DNA of 64,000 bases, from contig OY282381.1 in the NCBI GenBank assembly GCA_958295915.1, positions 3,928,722 to 3,992,721 of the forward strand, read 5' to 3'. The stretch is from an uncultured Caldilineaceae bacterium (GTDB lineage: Bacteria > Chloroflexota > Anaerolineae > Caldilineales > Caldilineaceae). Numbering within the stretch: position 1 is the stretch's first letter; every line of letters starts with the position of its first letter. Below, piece after piece: positions 9,084-18,224 of this stretch. The notes under the pieces were generated by a model, which was not told the origin of the DNA, ran no database searches, and saw only the letters and a list, made by a program, of their open reading frames with translations. The translations under genes and the position numbers were made by a program.

Positions 9084-9112
9084 TTGCGCTATTGGTCACA
9101 GTGCGCTATACT
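9084..9112 (+). promoter_or_regulatory. Promoter of the glycine-riboswitch/gcvP transcript
   Basis: TTGCGC at 9084-9089 and TATACT at 9107-9112, 17 bases apart. The predicted start near 9119 is followed at once by a small hairpin (CGCTAT at 9118-9123 with ATAGCG at 9131-9136) before the first aptamer. Confidence 0.5.
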
Positions 9113-9159
9113 ACCTGCGCTATCGAAAAAATAGCGATGAAAACCGCATAGTACGCTGA

Positions 9160-9450
9160 TGCGCGATGAGAGAGACTTCGGATTCGAGGCGCCGAAGGGG
9201 CAAGCCGACAGGACGACCCAGCCTGTTCGGTGACACTCTCAGGCAAAAGGATCGTCGCGATACGGCACCTTTGGAAAGCGCGGCTCTCTACGCAAGAGCC
9301 GCCACCGACGGGGCAAACGCACGCCTGAAATGGCAATGTTGAAGGGTCTCTTCAGCCTAGCGATCAAAGATCCCGTATCTGTTTTCGCCAGGCCGAAAGA
9401 ACCTTTTGTAATATTGGCGTGTGGCAATCTCTCAGGTCAAGGACAGAGGC
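9160..9450 (+). ncRNA. Tandem glycine riboswitch upstream of gcvP
   Basis: Two glycine-aptamer-like modules in a row. Aptamer 1 (about 9160-9290) has GAGAGA, GCCGAAGGGGCAA at 9191-9203 and CTCTCAGGCAAAAGGA at 9236-9251. Aptamer 2 (about 9291-9450) has CACCGACGGGGCAAACGC near 9303-9320 and CTCTCAGGTCAAGGACAGAG at 9429-9448. These are the hallmark conserved cores of the glycine riboswitch. In such RNAs glycine binding normally turns on glycine-cleavage genes. An intrinsic terminator follows directly, so control by transcription attenuation is likely. A protein frame open through this region is accidental. Confidence 0.93.
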
Positions 9451-9451
9451 G

Positions 9452-9481
9452 ACGGGCATTCATTTTGGATGCCCGTTTTTT
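9452..9481 (+). terminator. Riboswitch expression-platform terminator
   Basis: ACGGGCAT at 9452-9459 pairs with ATGCCCGT at 9469-9476, extendable by a G-U and a C-G pair, followed by six T residues at 9476-9481. It lies immediately after aptamer 2 and before the gcvP ribosome site, so it is the probable glycine-controlled off switch. Confidence 0.85.
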
Positions 9482-9564
9482 GTTCCGATTCACGCTGTCT
9501 GTCCGCTGCCCAATTCGCAACTGTGGGGCAGCGGACCAGAGCTCGCAGACCAAAGGAGACATGT

Positions 9565-12500
9565 ATGAGTGTTCGTGCCCATTCAACCGCCGGCGCAGCA
9601 GATCGAAACAGCCAGCGCCCTGCCACAGCAGAAGGCTTTAGCCCGCGCCAGCGAGGTGATGACTGCTCGCTTCAAGCAACAAACCAGATCACTCTGTTGG
9701 AACGCGCCGATTCGTTCGTCCATCGCCATCTGGGCCCCAGCCCGGACGAAATCCAGGCAATGCTCCAGACGATCGGTGTGGATTCGTTCGACGCGCTGAT
9801 CGACCAGACGATCCCGACGCAGATCCGATCCCAGCAACAGCCAGCTCTGCCGGGACCACGCCCGGAGTCGGACGTGCTGGCAGAGCTGGCGGAGATGGCG
9901 TCCCACAATCACCTGTTCCGTTCGTTTATCGGCATGGGCTACTACGATACCATCACCCCTCCAATCCTACTGCGCAATATTCTTGAAAATCCCGGCTGGT
10001 ACACCCAATATACCCCCTATCAAGCGGAGATCGCCCAAGGACGACTGGAAGCCCTGCTCAACTTCCAGACACTGGTGAAAGACCTGACCGCTCTCGACAT
10101 CGCCAACGCCTCCCTGCTGGACGAGGCCACCGCCGCGGCCGAGGCCATGATGATGTGCAAGCGGGCGCAAAAGCGCGGCGCAACCGCCAACAGGTTCTTT
10201 GTCTCAGAGACCTGCCACCCGCAGACGATCGACACAGTTCGAACCCGAGCCGAACCCCTGGGCTATGAAGTCATCGTCGGCGACCACCGCCAATATCGCT
10301 GCGATGCCGATACCTTTGGCCTCTTGGTGCAATACCCGGACACCCAAGGAACGATCAGCGACTTCCGGGGCTTCGTGGAGCAGGCGCACGCCGTCGGCGC
10401 GTTCGTCGTCGCTGCCACAGATCTGCTGGCCCTGACGCTGCTGACGCCCCCCGGCGAATGGGGCGCAGACATCGCTGTAGGCAGTGCCCAGCGCTTTGGC
10501 GTACCCATGGGGTACGGCGGCCCCCACGCCGCCTTTATGGCAACCCGGGATGCCATCAAACGGCAGATGCCGGGGCGGCTGGTAGGCGTTTCGCAGGATG
10601 CGCAAGGCCGGTTTGCCCTGCGCTTGGCCCTGCAGACCAGAGAGCAGCATATACGCCGGGATAAGGCCACCAGTAACATCTGCACCGCCCAGGTGTTGCT
10701 GGCGATTATGGCCTCGATGTATGGGATCTACCATGGACCGGCTGGTCTGAAACGGATCGCCCGGCGGATACAGCTGCTTACGTCGATCCTGGCCGGCGAG
10801 TTGAAAAAACTCGGCTATCGGCTCAACGAACCCGTCGATGGACCGCTTTTCGACACGCTGAAGATCGCCGCCGGTGGTCGAACTCAAGAGGAGCTGCGTC
10901 GGGCGGCGACGAAACGGCGCATCAATTTGCGCCTGTATGAAGACGGAGCCGTCGGCGTCTCTCTGGACGAAAAGACAACCGTTGATGAACTGCGCACACT
11001 GCTGGATATCTTCGGCAGGGACGCGCAATGTCGCGCGCCCCTTTCCGACGCCAACATGGCAGACCTGGCCGCGGCGGCCGATCTCGAATATCCAGCGCCT
11101 TTTGCCCGCTCCAGCCCGTACCTGACCCATCCGGTTTTCACCATGATGGAATCAGAGACAGAGATGCTCCGCTATATCACAAAGCTGCAAAACCGGGATC
11201 TCTCTTTAGCCCATTCGATGATCCCCCTCGGCTCCTGCACGATGAAGCTGAACGCCACTGCCGAGATGATTCCCGTCACCTGGCCAGCGTTCGGCGGGAT
11301 GCACCCGTTTGCGCCGTTGGAGCAGACCCAGGGCTATCGCATCCTCTTCGACCGGCTGGCCCACGCCCTGCAGACCCTCACCGGCTTTGCCGCAGTCTCC
11401 TTCCAGCCCAACGCCGGCTCCCAAGGGGAGTACGCCGGTCTGCTGGTCATTCGAGCCCTGCACCGTAGCCGGGGAGACGAACAGCGCACCGTCTGCCTGA
11501 TCCCGTCCTCCGCCCACGGTACAAATCCGGCCAGCGCAGTGATGGCGGGCATGAAAGTAGTGGTCGTTCAGTGTGACGAGAACGGCAATATCGACGTGGC
11601 GGACCTGCGGGCAAAAGCCGAGCGACATAGCGAGCGTTTGGCCGCGCTGATGGTCACCTACCCCAGCACACATGGAGTCTTCGAAGAAGCCATCGTCGAA
11701 ATCTGCGAGAGTATCCACCGGCACGGTGGACAGGTCTATATGGACGGAGCCAATATGAATGCGCAGGTAGGCCTATGTCGTCCCGGCGATATGGGCGCGG
11801 ACGTCTGTCACCTGAACCTGCATAAGACGTTCTGCATTCCCCACGGTGGCGGTGGGCCGGGAATGGGGCCGATCTGTGTGGCAGAGCATCTGGCCCCCTT
11901 CTTGCCCGGGCATGCCGTTGTCCCAGCTGTCGGCGGCGCGCGCGCCATCGGCGCGGTGTCGGCCGCGCCCTGGGGCAGCGCCAGTATCCTGCCAATTTCC
12001 TATGCCTACATCGCCATGATGGGCGGCAGCGGCCTCACCGAAGCTACCCGTGTTGCGATTCTCAATGCCAATTACATCGCCGCCCGGCTGGAGCCAGCCT
12101 ATCCGGTGCTCTACAAAGGCGCGCAAGGGCGGGTGGCGCATGAGTGCATCATCGACACCCGGTTTCTGAAGGAACATGGCCTGCAGGTGGACGATATCGC
12201 CAAACGGCTGATGGACTTCGGCTTTCACGCGCCCACAATGTCCTTCCCCGTGGCCGGCACGCTGATGATCGAGCCGACAGAGAGCGAGTCCAAAGATGAG
12301 CTGGACCGTTTCTGCGCCGCGATGCTGGCGATACGGGCCGAGATTCATGCAGTGCAGGACGGGCGCATCAGCCCGGAGGAATCGCCCCTTCGCCATGCGC
12401 CCCACAGCGCCTCTGCAGTTGCGTCTGATGCGTGGAGCCACGTCTACAGCCGCGAGACAGCCGCCTTCCCCGCGGCCTGGGTGCGGGAGAGCAAGTTCTG

Positions 12501-12582
12501 GCCCTCTGTCGGGCGCATCGATAACGTCTACGGCGACCGGAATCTGGTATGCGCCTGCCCCCCACTGGAGAACTACACCTGA
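9565..12582 (+). CDS. gcvP: Glycine dehydrogenase (decarboxylating), P-protein, single chain
   Basis: A 1005-residue full-length P-protein with both halves (GcvPA plus GcvPB) fused. It decarboxylates glycine with pyridoxal phosphate and passes the aminomethyl group to lipoyl-H protein of the glycine cleavage system. Landmarks: [17 protein letters not shown] near residue 50, the glycine-rich [18 protein letters not shown], and [20 protein letters not shown] with the PLP-binding lysine. The start at 9565 follows AAAGGAG and lies after the riboswitch; it leaves a low-complexity extension of about 45 residues before the conserved part. No gcvT or gcvH is adjacent, so the other subunits are elsewhere. 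Confidence in function is very high. Confidence 0.97.
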   Translation: MSVRAHSTAGAADRNSQRPATAEGFSPRQRGDDCSLQATNQITLLERADSFVHRHLGPSPDEIQAMLQTIGVDSFDALIDQTIPTQIRSQQQPALPGPRPESDVLAELAEMASHNHLFRSFIGMGYYDTITPPILLRNILENPGWYTQYTPYQAEIAQGRLEALLNFQTLVKDLTALDIANASLLDEATAAAEAMMMCKRAQKRGATANRFFVSETCHPQTIDTVRTRAEPLGYEVIVGDHRQYRCDADTFGLLVQYPDTQGTISDFRGFVEQAHAVGAFVVAATDLLALTLLTPPGEWGADIAVGSAQRFGVPMGYGGPHAAFMATRDAIKRQMPGRLVGVSQDAQGRFALRLALQTREQHIRRDKATSNICTAQVLLAIMASMYGIYHGPAGLKRIARRIQLLTSILAGELKKLGYRLNEPVDGPLFDTLKIAAGGRTQEELRRAATKRRINLRLYEDGAVGVSLDEKTTVDELRTLLDIFGRDAQCRAPLSDANMADLAAAADLEYPAPFARSSPYLTHPVFTMMESETEMLRYITKLQNRDLSLAHSMIPLGSCTMKLNATAEMIPVTWPAFGGMHPFAPLEQTQGYRILFDRLAHALQTLTGFAAVSFQPNAGSQGEYAGLLVIRALHRSRGDEQRTVCLIPSSAHGTNPASAVMAGMKVVVVQCDENGNIDVADLRAKAERHSERLAALMVTYPSTHGVFEEAIVEICESIHRHGGQVYMDGANMNAQVGLCRPGDMGADVCHLNLHKTFCIPHGGGGPGMGPICVAEHLAPFLPGHAVVPAVGGARAIGAVSAAPWGSASILPISYAYIAMMGGSGLTEATRVAILNANYIAARLEPAYPVLYKGAQGRVAHECIIDTRFLKEHGLQVDDIAKRLMDFGFHAPTMSFPVAGTLMIEPTESESKDELDRFCAAMLAIRAEIHAVQDGRISPEESPLRHAPHSASAVASDAWSHVYSRETAAFPAAWVRESKFWPSVGRIDNVYGDRNLVCACPPLENYT

Positions 12583-12600
12583 ATGAATAGCGCTTCCATC

Positions 12601-12634
12601 ACACTGGATTCGGCCCCGCTGGTTACGCAATACG
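12601..12634. repeat. Dispersed intergenic repeat, copy 2 of 3
   Basis: ACACTGGATTCGGCC followed by CTGGTTACGCAATACG matches the second half of the repeats at 3411 and 16940. It lies directly downstream of gcvP. Confidence 0.55.
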
Positions 12635-12683
12635 ACGCGTAACGGGATGACCCATATAAGGAGATGCCTATCGAAAACTGAGA

Positions 12684-12712
12684 GTGACGCAACTGCTGAT
12701 GAAGTTTATATT
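12684..12712 (+). promoter_or_regulatory. Possible promoter of CUT1 operon 1
   Basis: GTGACG at 12684-12689 and TATATT at 12707-12712 with a 17-base spacer. It is in the right place for the binding-protein gene at 12775, but the -35 box is only a partial match. Confidence 0.4.
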
Positions 12713-12774
12713 TCTGGTAGAGTCGTATCGTATTTTGCCCAGATAAAGGGACAAACAGAAGGAGGTTTGCAAAA

Positions 12775-14124
12775 ATGTCTGATCATGATGTGAGACAGCA
12801 AAACGAAGCGCGCAGCCTGCTAAACCGACGTGACTTTTTGCGCAATGCAACCGCCCTGGCCGGTATCGGGCTGCTGGCAGCCTGCGCGCCGGCTGGTCAA
12901 CCCGATGCCGAGTCGGGCTCAGCCGCGCCGGCCGTAAGCACAGGCAAGAAACAGCAGGTCCGCTACCTCTCCTGGTGGTTCGATGAAGGCAACCGCGGCG
13001 AGACCTGGCTTAACTTCGTTACGGAGTTCAATGAATCCCAGACCGAAATTGAAGTCGTACCAGAGAACATCCCTTTTGACCAATACACAACCAAGACGAT
13101 CGTGGGCGCGCAATCCGGCCAGCTTGACGGCGACATCATCATGGCTACGCCTGAACTGGCGCCCCGTCTGATCCAGGCAGATCTCCTGGTCCCTCTGGAC
13201 GACGTGTTGACGCGCAACAACATCACAGATCTCAGTTCGGCCCACGACGCCTTACGCAAAGAGGGCAATCTCTACGGACTCGACATGGTGACAGTGGCCT
13301 TTGGCATCCTCTACAATCAGCAACGCTATGAGGAAGCCAACATCACCCCGGCCAAGACGCCAGATGAGTGGGTTGAGGTGAGCGCGGCCTTGACCAATCG
13401 CGACGAGCAGAAGTACGGCTTTTTCGCCACCCATCTGGTCAGTGAAGCATCAGATTTCTGGTTCCAGCTGGAGGAGTGGTGCATGCCCTATGATGGGATA
13501 TGGGCCGAAGGCAAGACCCCGCTGTTGACCTCAGATCCGATCATCAAAGGTCTCAAGTTGTTCAAGCAGATGTACGATGTAGCCATGCCGCAGGGCGCCG
13601 ACAATCCTACAGGCTACCGTCTGTTCCAGACCGGCGCCGTGGCCCAGGGTCTGTACGTCTCCGCTGCCGTCGGCGCTTTCACCAAGGATGCGCCAGAACT
13701 CTATCCCTTGCTGCGCAGCGCGCCCATCCCTTGGGAGAGCAACAAGTCGATCGCTCGTATCCATCCGATGATGATCAATAAGGACTCCTCTGTCATTGAG
13801 GAAGCGCTCGAGTTTGTAACCTACATGTATAAACCGGACAACTACCGCCGCATGGTAGAAGGCTGCCAGGACGTTATCTTCGCCCAGCCGTCAGCCGCGC
13901 GTCAGGAGTATCTGGACAATCTGGAGTGGCTGAAACCAGGTTTCTCAGGAGTGGAGTACGTGACGCCCTTTGATATCGTTGGCGATTTCGTCTTCAATTT
14001 CAATGAGTTCGGGCAGATTGTCATCACCAACTTTGCCGACGTGCTCAATGCCGGCAAGTCGGTCGAGGACGCCATGGAGGTTGCTCAGAAGCAAGCCGAA
14101 GAACTGGCCGAGCGCATTTCGTAA
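12775..14124 (+). CDS. ABC sugar-binding lipoprotein (CUT1 operon 1)
   Basis: A 449-residue family-1 extracellular solute-binding protein. Residues 18-23 (RRDFLR) begin a Tat-like signal and LLAAC places the lipidated Cys at residue 37, so it is exported and anchored by lipid. The mature part has the bacterial-1 binding fold with YLSWWFDEGNRG, then GQLDGDIIMATPELAPRL and a C-terminal helical cap. It delivers a carbohydrate to the permeases at 14347 and 15299. The start has an excellent GAAGGAGG site. The ligand cannot be named; no glycoside hydrolase or ATPase gene is linked. Confidence 0.92.
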   Translation: MSDHDVRQQNEARSLLNRRDFLRNATALAGIGLLAACAPAGQPDAESGSAAPAVSTGKKQQVRYLSWWFDEGNRGETWLNFVTEFNESQTEIEVVPENIPFDQYTTKTIVGAQSGQLDGDIIMATPELAPRLIQADLLVPLDDVLTRNNITDLSSAHDALRKEGNLYGLDMVTVAFGILYNQQRYEEANITPAKTPDEWVEVSAALTNRDEQKYGFFATHLVSEASDFWFQLEEWCMPYDGIWAEGKTPLLTSDPIIKGLKLFKQMYDVAMPQGADNPTGYRLFQTGAVAQGLYVSAAVGAFTKDAPELYPLLRSAPIPWESNKSIARIHPMMINKDSSVIEEALEFVTYMYKPDNYRRMVEGCQDVIFAQPSAARQEYLDNLEWLKPGFSGVEYVTPFDIVGDFVFNFNEFGQIVITNFADVLNAGKSVEDAMEVAQKQAEELAERIS

Positions 14125-14159
14125 AGAGTCGAACAGCGACACACGATCCAAACGAATGT

Positions 14160-14242
14160 AACGCAAAGATGCAGACGCCGCAGAAACGCAATGAACTCCC
14201 TGGTTTTTCTTTGCGTCTCCGCGATATGGCGACATTGCGTTT
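14160..14242 (+). repeat. Crossed inverted repeats between binding protein and permease genes
   Basis: ACGCAAAGA (14161-14169) pairs with TCTTTGCGT (14208-14216), and AAACGCAATG (14184-14193) pairs with CATTGCGTTT (14233-14242). The two pairings cross, so the transcript could form a pseudoknot. Alternatively it could form two nested shorter stems, because the arms share ACGCAA. The element sits in the 222-base gap where an mRNA-stabilising or attenuating structure is often found. Confidence 0.45.
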
Positions 14243-14346
14243 TTCAAACCGTCTTCGGCGATGCGTCTTGCGAACAGTGTGGAACGCCCGACAGATTCAG
14301 CAAGTCCAGAGCCAGGAATGCGACGATCTTGAAGACCACTTGAGCT

Positions 14347-15297
14347 ATGAGTGAACTCGCAGGTGCAAGCGGCCGGGCGGGCCGGCCCAACCAGAGTGAG
14401 ACATCTCCCCGCGCCCGCCGACGCCGCTACCTTCTGCCCTTCGCCTTGGTGCTGCCGATCGTTCTCTACGAAGGGCTGCTGATCGTGTACCCGATCGCCC
14501 AGGGAATTTACGGCAGTTTCACGCGCATCGAGCTGGCGTCCAAAAATCCGCCAGTTTGGGTCGGCTGGGACAATTATGAGCGCATGTTCTCCGATCCAGC
14601 ATTCTGGAAGGTCATCCAGACCACCCTGCTATTCACAGCGCTGGTAATCGTGGTCGCGCTCAGTGTCGGCCTGTTTACCGCGCTGCTCTTCAACCGCCCA
14701 TTTCACTTCCGCCCTGTGGCGCGGGGCATGTTGATGATGCCCTGGGCGATACCTGAGGTGCCGGTGGTTATGATCTTCATCTGGATCCTCAGCCCCCAGT
14801 TTGGCGTGGTCAATATCCTGGCTCGGCTGCTCCCCGGTGTCACCCAGAATCCGCAGTGGCTGCAAGTGCCCGAGCTAGCCATGGGTTGGATGGTGCTGAT
14901 CTCCTCCTGGAAAGCCTTCCCCTTTTACAGCCTGGTGATCCTGGCAGCCTTGCAGGCGATCCCCCAGGAACTCTACGAAGCGGCCAAAGTGGATGGCGCC
15001 AACCCGCTGCAACTGTTCTGGCGCATCACCATCCCAAGCATCGGAACCACCCTGGAACTGCTGGTGGTGCTGGCCGCCATTTTTTCCTTCAAGCAGTTCA
15101 CAATTATCTTTCTGATGACCGGCGGCGGCCCTTCAGGCGCCACCGAAACGATCGTAATCCGCATCTTCAACACCGCTTTCCGCTTCTACGACTATTCGTA
15201 TGCGACAGCGCTCGGGGTGGCAGGCTTTGTCGTTTCGCTGGTGGTCGCTTTTTTCTTTATCCTGATGCAGGCCCGCCGAACGCAAGAGGCTGCATGA
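14347..15297 (+). CDS. CUT1 sugar ABC permease, MalF/UgpA type (operon 1)
   Basis: A 316-residue inner-membrane permease with six predicted helices; the first begins at about residue 28 after a basic Arg-rich N-terminus. The EAA loop that docks the ATPase reads ELYEAAKVDGANPLQLFWRI, followed by a TIP turn. The stop is one base before the start of the next permease, so the two are co-translated. It imports the ligand caught by the 12775 lipoprotein. Confidence 0.92.
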   Translation: MSELAGASGRAGRPNQSETSPRARRRRYLLPFALVLPIVLYEGLLIVYPIAQGIYGSFTRIELASKNPPVWVGWDNYERMFSDPAFWKVIQTTLLFTALVIVVALSVGLFTALLFNRPFHFRPVARGMLMMPWAIPEVPVVMIFIWILSPQFGVVNILARLLPGVTQNPQWLQVPELAMGWMVLISSWKAFPFYSLVILAALQAIPQELYEAAKVDGANPLQLFWRITIPSIGTTLELLVVLAAIFSFKQFTIIFLMTGGGPSGATETIVIRIFNTAFRFYDYSYATALGVAGFVVSLVVAFFFILMQARRTQEAA

Positions 15298-15298
15298 C

Positions 15299-16174
15299 AT
15301 GGCTACTCTCGAAACAGACACCAGCGCAACGCTACGCAAACAGACGCCGCGGCGCATACTCGGCAGCATCGGGCTCTATCTCACAGTTGCCGTCGTCTCG
15401 CTCGTGACGATCTTCCCGGTCTACTGGATGATGATCAGCGCCTTCCAGCCCAGCAAGTACATCATGCACTTCCCGCCGCCTCTTCTGCCCCAGGAACTTA
15501 CCTTCTATCAGTTTGCCGAACTGTTTGGCGAGCGCCCGGTGGCGCTGTGGCTGAGAAACTCGTTTCTGATTGCGACCATGACGATGCTGCTCTGCATGGC
15601 TCTGTCGGTGTTGGGCGCGTATGCCCTCTCCAGCCTGCGTTGGACAGGGCGCAATCTGTTCGGCCTTTTTCTATTGATTACGCAGATGTTGCCCGAGATC
15701 CTGATCTTGATCCCGCTCTTTGTGATCTACCGCAGGCTGAACATGCTCAACAGCCTGCTATCCCTGGCCCTGATCGATGCCGCATTCATCCTGCCGATCT
15801 GTATCTGGATTCTTAAGGGCGTTTTTGATAATGTGCCGCCAGAGGTCCTGGATGCCTCGGTTGTGGATGGTTGTACCGAGTTGGGCGCGCTATGGAGGAT
15901 TGTGTTGCCGCTGTCTGCCCCGGGTTTGGCTGCGGTTGCCGTGGTCGCCTTCTTCTTTGCCTGGAATGAGTACCTGTACGCCGGCATCATGCTGAGCAGC
16001 GGGCAATATATGCCGGCCTCCGTGGGCCTGTCCACGCTGAAAGCGATCGCGCAGACGCCGGTGGAGCAGTATATGGCTGCCGGGCTTGTCTTCTCCGTGC
16101 TGCCGGTGGCGTTCTACCTGTCCATGCAGCGCTATATCGTCTCGGGCTTGACCGCCGGCGCGGTCAAAGGATAA
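15299..16174 (+). CDS. CUT1 sugar ABC permease, MalG/UgpE type (operon 1)
   Basis: A 291-residue partner permease with six helices. The EAA loop reads EVLDASVVDGCTELGALWRI followed by VLPLS, and the C-terminus has the family's GLTAGAVKG tail. The start follows the previous stop after one base, with AAGAGG upstream. Together with the 14347 product it forms the membrane channel. No ATPase gene follows, so a shared MsmK/UgpC-like ATPase is implied. Confidence 0.92.
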   Translation: MATLETDTSATLRKQTPRRILGSIGLYLTVAVVSLVTIFPVYWMMISAFQPSKYIMHFPPPLLPQELTFYQFAELFGERPVALWLRNSFLIATMTMLLCMALSVLGAYALSSLRWTGRNLFGLFLLITQMLPEILILIPLFVIYRRLNMLNSLLSLALIDAAFILPICIWILKGVFDNVPPEVLDASVVDGCTELGALWRIVLPLSAPGLAAVAVVAFFFAWNEYLYAGIMLSSGQYMPASVGLSTLKAIAQTPVEQYMAAGLVFSVLPVAFYLSMQRYIVSGLTAGAVKG

Positions 16175-16200
16175 CCACTAACCAACCACCGCAGTTCCAA

Positions 16201-16911
16201 ATGACTACCGGTTACATTACCTTAGAGGGAGGATCGGAGTTCGGCGGGCAGATGGCCGCGCCGGATCGCCGCAGCATTGAATTGGCCGGCGGCCTGAACG
16301 CGGCAATCGCCATCATCCCCACAGCCGCTGTCCCCGACAACAACCACCATCGGGCCGGAGAGAACGGACGGCGCTGGTTTGCGAGTTTGGGCGCAACAGA
16401 CGCGCAGGTAGTCCCCCTGGTGGATCGCGGCTCGGCCGCGGATGCAGCGGTCGCGCATACTCTGTCCGGCGCGCGCCTGATCTATCTGCTGGGCGGTTTT
16501 CCCGCTTATCTCTGCGAAACCCTGCGAGACAGCCGGGCATGGACGGCCATGCGGGCAGCGCACGCCAGCGGCGCGGTCCTGGCCGGCAGCAGCGCCGGCG
16601 CCATGGTTCTGTGTGAACACCTCTACGACCCACGCGCGCAGCGGATCATACCCGGCCTCGGTCTGCTCCCCAATCTCTGCGTTCTGCCCCATCATAACAG
16701 TTTTGGACAGGGCTGGGCCGAGCGGCTGCGCGCATTGCTGCCCCAGGCAACGCTTGTGGGCATCGACGAAGGTACAGGCATGATCGACGACGGGCCGACG
16801 CGCGCGTGGAGCGTCCACGGGGCCGGTCATGTTACCCTGTATCATCCCCAGCAGCCCGTCTCCAGCCCAGAAATCTACCGCCCCGGGGCGCAGCTTACCC
16901 TTGCCGCCTGA
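16201..16911 (+). CDS. Peptidase S51 / cyanophycinase-like hydrolase
   Basis: A 236-residue class-I glutamine-amidotransferase-like protein. The nucleophile elbow is GSSAGA at residues 129-134, with Ser131 as the likely nucleophile, preceded by the YLLGGFP strand. LPHHNSFGQGW and a DEGTGM turn fit the S51 family (dipeptidase E, cyanophycinase). There is no signal peptide, so it is cytoplasmic. It lies 26 bases after the permease and may be the last gene of that operon. It could cleave Asp-containing dipeptides, but the substrate is an inference; the family also contains uncharacterised members. Confidence 0.8.
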   Translation: MTTGYITLEGGSEFGGQMAAPDRRSIELAGGLNAAIAIIPTAAVPDNNHHRAGENGRRWFASLGATDAQVVPLVDRGSAADAAVAHTLSGARLIYLLGGFPAYLCETLRDSRAWTAMRAAHASGAVLAGSSAGAMVLCEHLYDPRAQRIIPGLGLLPNLCVLPHHNSFGQGWAERLRALLPQATLVGIDEGTGMIDDGPTRAWSVHGAGHVTLYHPQQPVSSPEIYRPGAQLTLAA

Positions 16912-16939
16912 ATCCGGGAGCGTCCCAAGATAGGGGTAA

Positions 16940-16999
16940 GTTTCTGACTCGCCTCTGGGTAGCTACACCGGCTTCGGCAACCTGCTGGTTACGCAATAC
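16940..16999. repeat. Dispersed intergenic repeat, copy 3 of 3
   Basis: TTTCTGAC, CTGGGTAGCTACACCGG, TTCGGC and CTGGTTACGCAATACC appear in the same order as at 3411-3464. It lies between two convergent genes. Confidence 0.6.
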
Positions 17000-17566
17000 C
17001 TAACCACCTACCCGCACAATGCGAAAATCCTCGAAGCGGATCCAGTGCTCCCCGTCTTGCGGCCCGTTGTAACACTGAATGCTGACCTGCTCATGGCTGG
17101 CCGGCGGCAGTTCCCCCGTGGCGGCCGTTTCAAACGCTGAGGCCCCCTCTGGGCGGAACTGGGCCTCCCAGGAATCGGCGCTGACCACGAGGCGCAGACG
17201 GACGCTTTGGGTCGGCATAGGTTTGCGACCGGGGATGATGTACAGGTCGCCGTCGACCAGCTCCTTGACTTCCTTGAAGACAGGCTCGCCCTCCTGATAC
17301 CAGGTGATGCCGGCCTGTTCGTACTGCTGGGTGGGAGCCGTATGGCTGAAAATCGTCACTTCGACGGCGTAGGGGCCGCCGCTGCGCTCCGGGGCCGGGC
17401 GCACGAGCGCGTTGCGCACCGTTGCCGCCAAGCCCGGCTCCACCGCGATCTCCAGGCCGCCTTCGCGCATGCGCCAGCGATCGGGATTCTCCCGCACCCA
17501 GGACCAGCCGGCATCCAGCTCGCCATCGAACTGTTCCGCAAAGATCACCTGTGTGCCCATATTCAC
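17000..17566 (-). CDS. DUF1349-like concanavalin-fold protein
   Basis: A 188-residue soluble protein that reads as a single beta-sandwich: VIFAEQFDGELDAGWSWVRE at the start, EVTIFSHTAP and QYEQAGITWYQEGE in the middle, and a final HWIRFEDFRIVRV strand. The order of strands and the Trp-rich face resemble DUF1349/beta-xylosidase C-terminal concanavalin-like domains, which usually bind carbohydrate. No signal peptide is seen. The start could be residue 1 or 3 (both ATG). It is an isolated minus-strand gene, convergent with the S51-like gene. Confidence 0.78.
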   Translation of the reverse strand: MNMGTQVIFAEQFDGELDAGWSWVRENPDRWRMREGGLEIAVEPGLAATVRNALVRPAPERSGGPYAVEVTIFSHTAPTQQYEQAGITWYQEGEPVFKEVKELVDGDLYIIPGRKPMPTQSVRLRLVVSADSWEAQFRPEGASAFETAATGELPPASHEQVSIQCYNGPQDGEHWIRFEDFRIVRVGG

Positions 17567-18224
17567 CGCTCCTCTTGTGTTGATCTCGCCTCTGTTGCCT
17601 GACCGCTGGCATAAAGGCCAGCGAGTTCAGATGCGTCTAGGCGGCCTGTCGTGTCCGTCCTTGATCGGGCGCCTCGCCTTGATAAGCAGGGCGGAAGTAG
17701 GAGATGTGAAAGGCATTGATCTCCCCGTGGTGATACTTGTGATAGAGCGTTTCGCCAGACGTGAAAAATTGTATGCCTGCCCATCTTATTTCCGTGGCTC
17801 GTTGCCGGAGTGCATCCTACGCGGCCAGGGGGAATGTGTCAAAGACGAAAAGCCATTGCAAGCCATTGCCGACGGATGCCCGTCCCGACGCGCGATCTGT
17901 TCCGGGCGTATCGTCCACCGTTCAGCTACAGGCCGCGAAATTGCCGGCAGACCGAATGTCTGCTGGAGGTAATGTAAACTGCGCTTGCCCTTCTCATGTC
18001 TCATCCCTATATTTTTTGGATCTACTGCCCCCTTGTTGTCATACTGGCAACAACTGCCCTCTATGCTGGGAATCATCGGTTTACAAGATGATTTCAACCG
18101 ACTAATTATCTATAATCCATTCTACCCACATTTTCGTTAGGAGAAATATGAGTCATTCAAACTTGCAACATCTCATTGCCACGAAGAACTTCCGTTCCTC
18201 TCATTCCACCAAGGGGGCTTCCAC
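17567..18224. other. Ambiguous stretch; possible small Cys-rich frame at 17706-17972
   Basis: Only one frame looks at all protein-like. A plus-strand GTG at 17706 opens 88 codons with LPVVILVIERFARREKL, then YACPSYFRGSLPEC and regularly spaced Cys up to PNVCWR. An AGGAG lies only two bases before the GTG, which is too close for a normal site, and I do not recognise the sequence. A minus-strand frame at 17786-18097 looks random. The last 200 bases are AT-rich and probably hold the promoter of the lipoprotein at 18225. Confidence 0.3.

Noticed and set aside
9421..9564. Extension of GcvP upstream to 9421
   Set aside because: It would place the start inside the second glycine aptamer and translate the terminator; the ATG at 9565 has a proper ribosome site.
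10204..11130. Long minus-strand frames inside gcvP (also 11206-11724 and 11773-12630)
   Set aside because: They mirror a highly conserved enzyme and have composition typical of antisense frames in GC-rich DNA.
17563..17784. A 73-codon minus-strand frame upstream of the DUF1349-like gene
   Set aside because: Poor composition, no ribosome site, and overlap with the start of the real gene.
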